Source: a bacterium (GTDB taxonomy: Bacteria > Vulcanimicrobiota > Vulcanimicrobiia > Vulcanimicrobiales > SCRA01). From it: DNA of 24,959 bases. The stretch lies in the NCBI GenBank assembly GCA_004298675.1, contig SCRI01000061.1:1-24959 (forward strand), written 5' to 3'. Numbering within the stretch: position 1 is the first letter of the stretch; every line of letters begins with the position of its first letter. Made by a program: the position numbers and the translations under genes. Shown here piece by piece: positions 7,999 to 15,409 of this stretch. The notes beneath the pieces are model-generated. The model did no database searches, was not told the origin of the DNA, and worked only from the letters and a program-made list of their open reading frames with translations.

Positions 7999-9360
7999 GT
8001 GCGATTTATCGGCCGGCGCATAGAGCTGGAAGCGCTTGAGCGGATCGCCGGGCGACAGGGCGGCCAGATGGTACTCGTCTACGGCCGCAGGCGGGTCGGA
8101 AAGTCATACCTGTTGGAGCGGTTCAGCCGCGAGCGCCACGCCCTCTACTACCAAGCTACCCAGCAGGCCGAGGCAGTCGAGCTCGCGGCGTTCTCCGAGC
8201 TCGCACGCTCGCTGACCGGGCTCCCCGCAGGGGTGGCCTTTCCCGGGTGGGAGGCAGCGCTCGATGCCGTTGCCGCGGCAAGCAAAGGGCGGCGCCTTGT
8301 CGTCATCCTCGACGAGTTTCCCTATTTGTGCGACTCCACTACCGGCCTGCCGTCCATCGTTCAGCGCTGGTGGGACCATCGGGGCCGAACCTCCGGTGTG
8401 ATGCTGATCCTGTGCGGATCGGCTCAGACCTTTATGGAGGAGTTGGAGGCTCACGCAGCCCCACTGTTCGGCCGCTTCACCGGTAAGCTCCCAATCCGCC
8501 CGCTCTCATACCGGGAAGCGGCCGAGTTCACCCCAACCTTGAGCACGACGGAAAAGGCGCTCACATTCGGAATCCTCGGCGGAACGCCGTTCAACTTAGA
8601 CCAATGGGACACTGCCCTCGGCGTCCGCGACAACCTGCTAGGGCTATTCGGTGATCCGATGAGCTCTCTCATCGACTCAGCCGAACACATCCTCACGTCT
8701 GATCTTCCCGATCCGCGCGTCGCCTACCGTGTGCTGCAAGCGATCGCGCTCGGCCATAGCCGCTGGACGGATATCCGCGATTACGCGAAGGTGCACGACC
8801 GAGTACTTCCGCGACTGATCGAGATCGGCCTGATCGAGCGGCGAACGCCGGCCACCGAGGATCCGGCGAAATCCCGGCGCAGCGTCTACCGGATCCCCGA
8901 CCCTTACCTACGATTCTGGTTCCGATTCATCGCGCGCAATCGCGGCGCGATCGAACGCGGTCTCGGCCAGAGCGTGATCGATGAACAGGTGATGCCTTTT
9001 CTCGATCAGCATATGGGTCAGACATTCGAGGACATGGCCCGGGAGTTCGTTCTCGATCTCGTTCGTCGCAGAGCGTTGCGCGCGGACGACGTCGGATTCT
9101 GGCAGTCGCCGGACGGTCAACATGAGATCGACATCGTGGGCGTCGTTCGGCGCAAGCCAACGTTCATCGGCACCGTGAAGTGGCGGCAGGCGCCGCTCGA
9201 TGCGGGGGTACTTCTCAATCTTGAAACTCATGCGCGGGCGCTCGGCGTCGGCACGGAATTGCCATGGCTGCTCATCGGCCGCGGCGGGGTCGACCGCGCG
9301 ATCCTGACGCGTTCAACCCTGCACGGCTACTCGGTAGCGGATCTGTACGAAACGGAGTGA
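7999..9360 (+). CDS. ATPase_2/DUF234 family ATPase with altered nuclease motif
   Basis: A 453-residue P-loop ATPase of the archaeal-type family that ends in a DUF234 domain. Walker A is GRRRVGKS at 29-36, Walker B VVILDEFPYL at 101-110, and LILCGSAQTF near 137-145 is the sensor region. A winged helix follows at about 240-300, and then the DUF234 region from about 305 (YLRFWFRFIARNRG). DUF234 proteins normally carry a PD-(D/E)xK-like site ending in GECKW; here EID (376-378) is kept but the second motif reads GTVKW (391-395), so the catalytic acid is replaced by Thr. It starts with GTG at 7999, without a clear ribosome site. Function of the family is unsettled. It converges on the liv fusion with an 11-base gap. 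Confidence 0.85.
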   Translation: MRFIGRRIELEALERIAGRQGGQMVLVYGRRRVGKSYLLERFSRERHALYYQATQQAEAVELAAFSELARSLTGLPAGVAFPGWEAALDAVAAASKGRRLVVILDEFPYLCDSTTGLPSIVQRWWDHRGRTSGVMLILCGSAQTFMEELEAHAAPLFGRFTGKLPIRPLSYREAAEFTPTLSTTEKALTFGILGGTPFNLDQWDTALGVRDNLLGLFGDPMSSLIDSAEHILTSDLPDPRVAYRVLQAIALGHSRWTDIRDYAKVHDRVLPRLIEIGLIERRTPATEDPAKSRRSVYRIPDPYLRFWFRFIARNRGAIERGLGQSVIDEQVMPFLDQHMGQTFEDMAREFVLDLVRRRALRADDVGFWQSPDGQHEIDIVGVVRRKPTFIGTVKWRQAPLDAGVLLNLETHARALGVGTELPWLLIGRGGVDRAILTRSTLHGYSVADLYETE

Positions 9361-9371
9361 GTCACGAGCTG

Positions 9372-11864
9372 CTACACGCCCAAGAGGCGAACCTGAAGCT
9401 CGCGATCCTGCTGCAACGCGCCGGCCGCACTCTCGCAGGCGATGCTCCCGTTTACCATGATGTAGGCGCGGTCGGCGATCTCTAAGGCGAGATCGACCCG
9501 TTGCTCCACGATCAAGATGCTGGCGCGCGCGCGTAGCCGTTCCACGGCGGCTTTGACTTCGGCGACGACGGCCGGGGCCAGGCCCTCAAAGGGTTCGTCC
9601 AAGAGGATGAGCCGCGTGGGCGCCATCAACGCTCGCGCGATGGCCAGCATTTGCTGCTCGCCGCCGCTGAGGTTTTGCCCTAAGGCCCCCATCCGCTCGG
9701 CTAAGCGTGGAAAGACGTCGAAGGCCTCCTCGAGCGCCCACCCGCCGGGGCGTTGCGCCAGCTTCAGATTGTCGACGACGGTCAAGTTCGGAAAGACACG
9801 CCGCCCCTGCGGCACCACGGAGATACCCAGGCGATTGATGCGATCGGGCGACCAGTGCGTGACGTCGGAGTCCTCGAAGCGCAGCGTGCCGGCACTCGCC
9901 TTGACGATCCCCATGATGGTGTACACGGTGGTCGTTTTACCGACGCCGTTGCGCCCCAACAGCGCGACCGCCTCGCCCTCCTTCACGACCAGGTTCACCT
10001 GGTTGAGAACGCGGCTGCCACCGTATCCCGCATCGATCCCATCCAGCGCCAACAGCACTTTACCGGCGCTTTCCAAGCTACGGACCAGTGCTGCCGGTTG
10101 CGCCGGACTCTTCTCGTACTCGTGGCCCAGATAGGCGCTGACGACGTCCGGGTGGTTGACGATCTCCGCCGGCGCACCCTCGGCAATCACCCGCCCTTGA
10201 TGCAGGACCGTGATGCGATCGGAGAGCGAGATGACGCGGTCGATGTCGTGCTCGATCAAGAGGATCGTATGGCTGCCGGCGAGATGGCGGATGAGGGCGC
10301 TAATGCGCTCTCGATCCGCATCGGTGAGGCCGGCCAACGGCTCGTCGAGCAGCAAGAGCTCCGGCTGACAGGCTAGTGCCATCGCGATATCCAGCAGGCG
10401 CTTCTCGCCGTGGGGCAGATTGCCAACCACCTCGGCCGCCTTAGCGTCGAGCCCCACGGTCCGCAGCAGCGTCCACGTGCGCTCGACCACGTCGCGCAGG
10501 GTGTAGGCATCGCGCAACAGCGACGCGCGATGCGGCGAGCGGCTCTGCACGGCAATGCGCAGCGTCTCGAAGACGGTGAGATTCTTACCGACGCTCACCA
10601 CCTGGAACGAGCGCGACATACCTTTCATCGCCCGCTCGTAAGCCGGCTGCGCGCTCACGTCCTCGCCCTTGAAGATGACACTGCCGCCGTCTTGATCGAG
10701 CAGCCCCGACAGCATGTTGAAGAGCGTCGTCTTGCCGGCACCGTTCGGGCCGATGATGCTGTGAATCTTGCCCGGCTGCACCTTCAGGTCGATGCGATCG
10801 GCGACGATCAGGTTACCAAAGCGCTTCTCCAGGCCATGGACCGAGAGGATCGGCCCAGCACCCGCCCACGCACGGTGAAACGTCGTGACGTCGCCGGATC
10901 CGGCCGGCGGTGGCGGCACACTCTCCGTCGTCAGACGCCAGCGCACCTCGGCGCGGCGCAGCCGGGCCCAGATTCCGGAGAGCCCTTCGGGCGAGAAGAG
11001 CACCACCAGCACGAGGATCGCACCGAAGATCAGGTACCAGTGCTCCGTATAGGCGCTGAGCTGATCGCTCAGCCAGATGTAGATGATCGCGCCCCAGAGC
11101 GGCCCTAGGAAATAGTTCATCCCGCCCAACAGCGTCATCATCACGGGGTCACCGGCGTGCTGCCAGTTCAGGTTGTCGGCGTAGACGCCGCGAATCAGAT
11201 ACGTCAGCAGCCCGCCCGCCAAGCCAATGAAGGTAGCCGAGATGATGAATGCGCCCATTTTATACCAGAACGGGTTATAGCCCAGACACTGCACGCGTTG
11301 TTCATTATCGCGTATGGCTTGGAGGACGCGTCCGAAAGGCGAGTGGACGATACGGAAGAGCGCGAACGTCGCCAGATAGACGATGATCGCGCTGAAGACG
11401 TAGAAGGCTCCGTCGCTTGCGACGATGCCGCGGCTCACGCCCTGCAGGCCGTTCTCGCCTCCCGTCAGCGGCGTCCAATGGAAGGCGATCTCGTAGAAGA
11501 GCTGCGTGAAGGCTAGCGTCAGCAGCGCGAAGTAGAGACCGCGCCGGCGCAAGATGAGGAAGCCGAGCATCACCCCCAGCAGTGCCGCGGCGACGGTAGC
11601 CAGCAGCAACCCCAAGGCCAGGCCCTGCGTCAGGTGGAGCGCCGTCAGCGCCACGACGTAGCCGGAAACGCCGAAGAACACCGAGGATCCAAACGATGTC
11701 ATGCCGGTAAAGCCCAACAGCACATTGAACGCGATGCCGTAGAGCACGTAGATGACGATCTGCGTCGCCAGGCTCAAGGGCGAGCCCAGCACGTGGAAGA
11801 GCAGCGGCAGCAGCACGAACGCGGCGCCGAGAATGACCATCGGGTGTCTGTAACCGCGCATCAC
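9372..11864 (-). CDS. livM-livG-livF: LivM-LivG-LivF triple fusion: permease plus two ABC ATPases
   Basis: One uninterrupted 830-residue frame carries three importer subunits that are usually separate. Residues 1-310 are a LivM permease (TGGENGLQG at 134-142, RAIRDNEQR coupling loop); 311-337 are a Pro-rich linker; 338-580 are LivG (Walker A GPNGAGKT 372-379, signature LPHGE 483-487, Walker B LLLLDEP 503-509, IEHD); 581-602 are a linker; 603-830 are LivF (Walker A GRNGVGKT 637-644, signature LSGGEQ 732-737, Walker B LILLDEP 752-758, VEQR). Every nucleotide-binding motif is intact. The start is GTG 11864 or ATG 11861, both overlapping the livH stop. It would form the importer with LivH (11861-12736) and the Tat-type binding protein upstream. 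The fusion fixes LivM and both ATPases at 1:1:1. Confidence 0.95.
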   Translation of the reverse strand: MMRGYRHPMVILGAAFVLLPLLFHVLGSPLSLATQIVIYVLYGIAFNVLLGFTGMTSFGSSVFFGVSGYVVALTALHLTQGLALGLLLATVAAALLGVMLGFLILRRRGLYFALLTLAFTQLFYEIAFHWTPLTGGENGLQGVSRGIVASDGAFYVFSAIIVYLATFALFRIVHSPFGRVLQAIRDNEQRVQCLGYNPFWYKMGAFIISATFIGLAGGLLTYLIRGVYADNLNWQHAGDPVMMTLLGGMNYFLGPLWGAIIYIWLSDQLSAYTEHWYLIFGAILVLVVLFSPEGLSGIWARLRRAEVRWRLTTESVPPPPAGSGDVTTFHRAWAGAGPILSVHGLEKRFGNLIVADRIDLKVQPGKIHSIIGPNGAGKTTLFNMLSGLLDQDGGSVIFKGEDVSAQPAYERAMKGMSRSFQVVSVGKNLTVFETLRIAVQSRSPHRASLLRDAYTLRDVVERTWTLLRTVGLDAKAAEVVGNLPHGEKRLLDIAMALACQPELLLLDEPLAGLTDADRERISALIRHLAGSHTILLIEHDIDRVISLSDRITVLHQGRVIAEGAPAEIVNHPDVVSAYLGHEYEKSPAQPAALVRSLESAGKVLLALDGIDAGYGGSRVLNQVNLVVKEGEAVALLGRNGVGKTTTVYTIMGIVKASAGTLRFEDSDVTHWSPDRINRLGISVVPQGRRVFPNLTVVDNLKLAQRPGGWALEEAFDVFPRLAERMGALGQNLSGGEQQMLAIARALMAPTRLILLDEPFEGLAPAVVAEVKAAVERLRARASILIVEQRVDLALEIADRAYIMVNGSIACESAAGALQQDRELQVRLLGV

Positions 11865-12736
11865 TCGAAGCGCTCCCAGCGCTCACCGAAGAGGCCGCGT
11901 GGCCGTGCCAGGAGCACCAGCGCCATCAAGAGATACATCACCGCGTTGGCCGCGGCCGGCATGAACTGAATCGTCAATGCCACCGCGATTCCCACCACGA
12001 GACCGCCAACCACCGCTCCGCGCAGGCTGCTGAGGCCCCCGATCGTCACCACGACGAAGGCCGGCATGATCGCGCTCTCGGCCATCGAGGGCACGACACT
12101 CCATAACGGCGCCGCCAGCACACCGGCCACCCCCGCCAGCAGCGTGCCCATACCGAAGACCAGCGTGAACACGCGCGGAAGGTTGATGCCGAGCATACTG
12201 ACCATCTCCGCGTCACGGCTCCCCGCGCGAATGACGCGGCCATACGGCGTGCGCTCCAGAAAGAGCCAAATTGCGAAGGTCAGCAACGCGGTGATGGCGA
12301 GGACGACGAGCCGGTACTTGGTGACCAGGATCGGCCCGAAGACCAGGAAACCCGAGAGATAGGCCGGAGCGTCGAAGGGGTGGCCCGCGGCTCCCCATAC
12401 CGTTCGGATCAGCTCTTCGATGAAGAGCGCCAAGCCGAACGTGAGCAAGAGCCCCAAGAGCGGCTCTTTATCGTAGAGCGGGCGCAGCATCGTGGCCTCG
12501 ATCAGCATACCGACCACGGCAACCAGCACCGGCGCCACCACGATGATGCCGGCATCGCCGATGTGGGGGCGCAGCGTCAACGCGAAGTAGGCACCCAGTG
12601 CGAAGAGCGCGCCGTGCGCGAAGTTGACCACGCCGAGCATACCGAAGATGATCGAGAGCCCAACCGCGATCAACACGTAGAGGAATCCGAGCACCAGGCC
12701 GTTGATGATCTGTGAAGAGATCACACCGAAATCCAT
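11861..12736 (-). CDS. livH: Branched-chain-type ABC transporter permease LivH (importer 2)
   Basis: A 291-residue inner-membrane permease. It has SIIFGMLGVVNFAHGALFAL near residue 30, the coupling loop RAGSRDAEMVSMLGINLPR and the C-terminal ARPRGLFGERWERFE. The ATG at 12736 follows GGAG at a good distance. Its stop overlaps the start of the triple fusion, so the two membrane components are translationally coupled. It lies 87 bases downstream of the binding-protein gene, and that gap holds a strong hairpin. It is clearly diverged from the LivH at 1565-2425, so the two importers are not a recent tandem duplication. Confidence 0.95.
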   Translation of the reverse strand: MDFGVISSQIINGLVLGFLYVLIAVGLSIIFGMLGVVNFAHGALFALGAYFALTLRPHIGDAGIIVVAPVLVAVVGMLIEATMLRPLYDKEPLLGLLLTFGLALFIEELIRTVWGAAGHPFDAPAYLSGFLVFGPILVTKYRLVVLAITALLTFAIWLFLERTPYGRVIRAGSRDAEMVSMLGINLPRVFTLVFGMGTLLAGVAGVLAAPLWSVVPSMAESAIMPAFVVVTIGGLSSLRGAVVGGLVVGIAVALTIQFMPAAANAVMYLLMALVLLARPRGLFGERWERFE

Positions 12737-12778
12737 GCTGGCTCCATATCCACGGATAGGCCGTGCGCGGGGTGCGAA

Positions 12779-12804
12779 GCCGGCCGCCCTGACGGACGGC
12801 CGGC
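12779..12804 (-). other. GC-rich hairpin between binding-protein and livH genes
   Basis: GCCGGCCG (12779-12786) and CGGCCGGC (12797-12804) are perfect complements; in the minus-strand RNA the stem extends to about 10 pairs with one G-U pair and a 6-base loop. It lies 19 bases past the binding-protein stop and has no U tract. It therefore looks like an mRNA-stabilising or partial-attenuation element that keeps the binding protein in excess over the permeases, not a full terminator. Confidence 0.55.
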
Positions 12805-12823
12805 AATCCCGCTCTGCGAGACG

Positions 12824-14086
12824 TTAGAGCGAGGTGAGCTTACATTCGCTGCTAGCGCGCTCGCCATAGAACGCGTCCAGCGATCCGCCGTGCCCCGGCT
12901 CTTCCGCCATGACGTTGAAGTAGTCGAACTTGTCCGTGATCTTCGGTTTGACTTGTGCCACCAGGGTGGGCTGGATCAGTTGATGATCCCACGAGCGGAA
13001 GTAGATCGGCTGGTCCTTGTAGCCGTCGAACTTGTGGTCTTCCAAGAATTCGACGAGCCGCTTGGAGTCCGTCGACTTCGTCTCACGGATCGCCGTGAGG
13101 ATGGCGATGCAGCCGAAATAATCCTGGAAGCCTTCCACCTCCGGCGGGGTCCCGAACTGCCGTTGGTACTCCTCAGCGAACTTCTTGCCTTTGCCGCCGC
13201 GATACGGCCCGGTGTAGTTCCAGAGCTTGGGATAGATGCCGGTTGCCGCTTCGGGGCCCGCGGCCCACAGATCGCTGTCGTTGACGATCGGCGAGGAGAT
13301 GGGGATCTTCCCCGTCAGCCCGACCTGCTGGTACTGCTTCAGGAAGTTCGTGATGTCGCTGCCGCCCAAGCCCAGGAAGACGACATCCGGCTTGGCCGCA
13401 CGTACTTTGAGGATGAAGGAACTGTAGTCCGTGGTGCCTAGCGGCGCCTGGTCGTAACCGACGGCCTTCCCGCCGTTGCTAACCAGGACGTCCTTCATCT
13501 GGTTGAACGCATCGATACCCCAGGCGTACGACGCCGACACGAAGTACCAGTTCTTGCCGTGTTGCGACAGTGAGGGGTAGACGGTGCGCACGGTCACGCG
13601 GTTCGGAAGATCGACGCGGAAGGTGTAGCGATTGCACTTCGCGCCGGTGATCTCGGTGGCGTTTGGTCCGGTCGCCATCAAGAGCGTCTTGGTGCGCTCC
13701 GCGATGGGCATGATCGCCAAAACGTCGCCGCTGCTGATCCCGCCCTGAACCGCGACCACCTTACGAACTTGGATCAGCTCGTTCATGTTCTGCACGGTGG
13801 TCTGCGGATTGGCCTCGTCGAGCCACACCAGCTCGATGGGGCGGCCTAGCACCTCTCCGCCAAACTCCTTGACGGCAACCTGCGCGCCGTTATGACCGTT
13901 CTCTCCCTGCACCGCGTAGGGACCGGACTTGGGCAGCAACACGCCGATGCGAATCGGTTCGGCTGCGAGAGCCCGACTGATAAAGGGCCCGACACTCGCC
14001 GCGAGACCGGTCCCGATGCCGGCCTGAAGGACGGTGCGGCGAGAGATAGCACGCCCCGGGGAGTTCTCCAGTGATGAGCCAGCCAT
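12824..14086 (-). CDS. Tat-exported substrate-binding protein of Liv importer 2
   Basis: A 420-residue periplasmic-type binding protein (Peripla_BP_6/LivK family). The N-terminus has a twin-arginine signal, SRRTVLQ at 15-21, then a hydrophobic stretch and ALAA before the mature start EPIRIGVLLPKSGPYA. The fold markers GENGHNGAQVAVKEFGG, VVAVQGGISSGDVLAIMPIA and FEEYQRQFG-like FAEEYQRQFG follow in order. I chose ATG 14086 because AAAGGAG lies 4 bases before it; an in-frame start at 14185 adds an Arg-rich tail ahead of the signal. It is the first gene of the importer 2 operon, divergent from the LacI-type regulator. Tat export of a solute-binding protein is less common than Sec. The ligand is unknown; coupling to the downstream catabolic operon suggests a small hydroxy acid or amino acid analogue. 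Confidence 0.92.
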   Translation of the reverse strand: MAGSSLENSPGRAISRRTVLQAGIGTGLAASVGPFISRALAAEPIRIGVLLPKSGPYAVQGENGHNGAQVAVKEFGGEVLGRPIELVWLDEANPQTTVQNMNELIQVRKVVAVQGGISSGDVLAIMPIAERTKTLLMATGPNATEITGAKCNRYTFRVDLPNRVTVRTVYPSLSQHGKNWYFVSASYAWGIDAFNQMKDVLVSNGGKAVGYDQAPLGTTDYSSFILKVRAAKPDVVFLGLGGSDITNFLKQYQQVGLTGKIPISSPIVNDSDLWAAGPEAATGIYPKLWNYTGPYRGGKGKKFAEEYQRQFGTPPEVEGFQDYFGCIAILTAIRETKSTDSKRLVEFLEDHKFDGYKDQPIYFRSWDHQLIQPTLVAQVKPKITDKFDYFNVMAEEPGHGGSLDAFYGERASSECKLTSL

Positions 14087-14142
14087 TGCACTCCTTTCGA
14101 ATAGCCTCGCGCGTCCGCGGCATTCATTCAAGGCACTGCGTT

Positions 14143-14157
14143 GGGTAAACGTTTTCC
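14143..14157. promoter_or_regulatory. Candidate LacI-type operator 1
   Basis: GGTAAAC followed by GTTTTCC (14144-14157) is a 14-base palindrome centred on CG with 6 of 7 pairs matching. A CG-centred even palindrome is typical of LacI-family operators. It lies between the divergent binding-protein gene and the LacI-family gene, within the predicted 5' leader of the liv operon, where bound repressor could block elongation. Confidence 0.5.
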
Positions 14158-14159
14158 TT

Positions 14160-14176
14160 CGAACGCCAAACGTTCG
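14160..14176. promoter_or_regulatory. Candidate operator 2, inverted repeat next to operator 1
   Basis: CGAACG (14160-14165) and CGTTCG (14171-14176) form a perfect 6-base inverted repeat with a 5-base spacer; the right half also overlaps the palindrome AACGTT (14169-14174). It directly adjoins operator 1, so the pair may bind regulator cooperatively. The repeat is short, and either the inverted repeat or the inner palindrome could be the real unit. Confidence 0.35.
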
Positions 14177-14220
14177 TTTTTCCACCCCCTTTGCAGAGAC
14201 TGGCCTCTCCTTTGCGGAAG

Positions 14221-14249
14221 ACTATAACATGGACGCTAGGGGAAGACAA
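14221..14249 (-). promoter_or_regulatory. Predicted sigma70-type promoter of importer 2 operon
   Basis: On the minus strand TTGTCT (14249-14244) and TATAGT (14226-14221) are separated by exactly 17 bases. Transcription would start near 14214 and leave a leader of about 130 bases before the binding-protein ATG at 14086. Both candidate operators lie in that leader. The same TATA-like core could in principle serve the opposite direction. Confidence 0.5.
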
Positions 14250-14287
14250 CTGCGCTCGTTGCTCGCCATGCGGAAACCGCCCGCGGT

Positions 14288-15307
14288 ATGAGCGCGCCCC
14301 GGCGTAAGGGCGCGCCGCGCGCCACCATTGACGACGTCGCGGCGGCCGCCGGCGTCTCGATCGCCACGGTTTCGCGCGTCCTCAACGGCATCGAGCACAA
14401 GGCTTCATCTGAAACGCGCCACCACGTGCTCGCCGCCGCCGCGCGCCTGGGTTATCGCCCCGTCCACGCGGGCCGCGCGCTACGCACCATGCGTTCCGCG
14501 CTGGTCGCGCTCTTCGTCCCGGATACGTCGAACCTGTTCTACGCCACCATCGCCGACGCCATCGCCTCGCACCTAAAAGACAGTGGCAGCTCGATGATCC
14601 TGTGCAACACGCGCGACGAGGCCGCGATTCAAGACCGCTTGTTGGAAGAGATGGAGTCCCACCTGGTCAATGGGATCGTGCTGCTGGGCGCCTTGGATTC
14701 CCCCGGTCTACGGCAAGCGATCAACAACGGGCTGCCGATTATCTTCCTCAACCGCAAGCCGCCGGCCGGCATCGCTGCGCCGTACATCGGGGTCGACAAT
14801 CGTCTGGCCGGCCGCCAGGTGGCCGAGCACTTCCTAGAGCGAACCTGGAGCCCGGTTGGCGCGATCCACGGGCCACTGGCCTCATCCGCGAGCCGCGGCC
14901 GCTATGAGGGCTTTCGCGCGCGGCTCACCCGCGCCGGCATCAGGCTCGAGCCGCGCTTGGTCCGCGGCGCGGAGCTGACGATTCAGTCGGGCTACCAAGC
15001 GGCCACGGCCATGCTCGCGCAGCGCCCCTACCCGCGCGCCGTCTTCTGCGGCAACGACCTCATCGCATACGGCCTGCACGAGCGCTGTGGGGAGTTGGGG
15101 ATCAGCGTGCCCGAGCAGATGGCGATCTTCGGCTTCGACGACAACCCTCTGAACGCGTGGCTGGCACCCTGGCTCGACACGATCCGCGTGCCCTACGATC
15201 AATACGGAGCGACGGTGGCGGGGGCGCTAGCGCGCCTCGCCGAGACGCCGCGCCGGCGCGTTCCGCGCGAAACGATCCTGCCCCACCGCGTCGTGATCCG
15301 GCGCTGA
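14288..15307 (+). CDS. LacI-family transcriptional regulator
   Basis: A 339-residue regulator of full family length. The N-terminal helix-turn-helix TIDDVAAAAGVSIATVSRVL is at 13-32, followed by the hinge region LGYRPVHAGRALRTMRS. The rest is a sugar-binding-like effector domain with IGVDNRLAGRQVAEHF, RYEGFRARL, AVFCGNDLIAYGL and FGFDDNP. It is divergent from the binding-protein gene and just upstream of the SDR-BKACE operon, and CG-centred palindromes lie on both sides of it. It is the obvious candidate regulator of uptake and breakdown of one substrate. The effector is unknown; despite the family name it need not be a sugar. The ATG at 14288 lacks a strong ribosome site. Confidence 0.93.
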   Translation: MSAPRRKGAPRATIDDVAAAAGVSIATVSRVLNGIEHKASSETRHHVLAAAARLGYRPVHAGRALRTMRSALVALFVPDTSNLFYATIADAIASHLKDSGSSMILCNTRDEAAIQDRLLEEMESHLVNGIVLLGALDSPGLRQAINNGLPIIFLNRKPPAGIAAPYIGVDNRLAGRQVAEHFLERTWSPVGAIHGPLASSASRGRYEGFRARLTRAGIRLEPRLVRGAELTIQSGYQAATAMLAQRPYPRAVFCGNDLIAYGLHERCGELGISVPEQMAIFGFDDNPLNAWLAPWLDTIRVPYDQYGATVAGALARLAETPRRRVPRETILPHRVVIRR

Positions 15308-15342
15308 CATTCGCGGGCGCTGGGGCGGGGCTCGACACGCGT

Positions 15343-15360
15343 AGGGAAATCGATTACCCT
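15343..15360. promoter_or_regulatory. 18-base palindrome upstream of the SDR-BKACE operon (candidate LacI operator)
   Basis: AGGGAAATCGATTACCCT is a palindrome centred on CG with 16 of 18 bases symmetric. It lies 49 bases before the TTG start of the SDR gene, in the 102-base gap after the LacI-family gene. The outer GG and inner AA/TT resemble operator 1 on the other side of the regulator, although the half-site spacing differs by one base. Confidence 0.55.
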
Positions 15361-15409
15361 GTCATCAGCACATACTCGTTAGTCACGGTCGCGGCGAGGA
15401 GGTTGGGCT

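Noticed and set aside
9361-9371. Terminator between the DUF234 gene and the liv fusion
   Set aside because: Only 11 bases separate the two convergent stops and no stem with a T run is present.
14034-14287. 85-codon open frame on the plus strand upstream of the LacI-family gene
   Set aside because: It overlaps the binding-protein signal peptide and the operator region and has no recognisable content; it ends right at the LacI start without a ribosome site.
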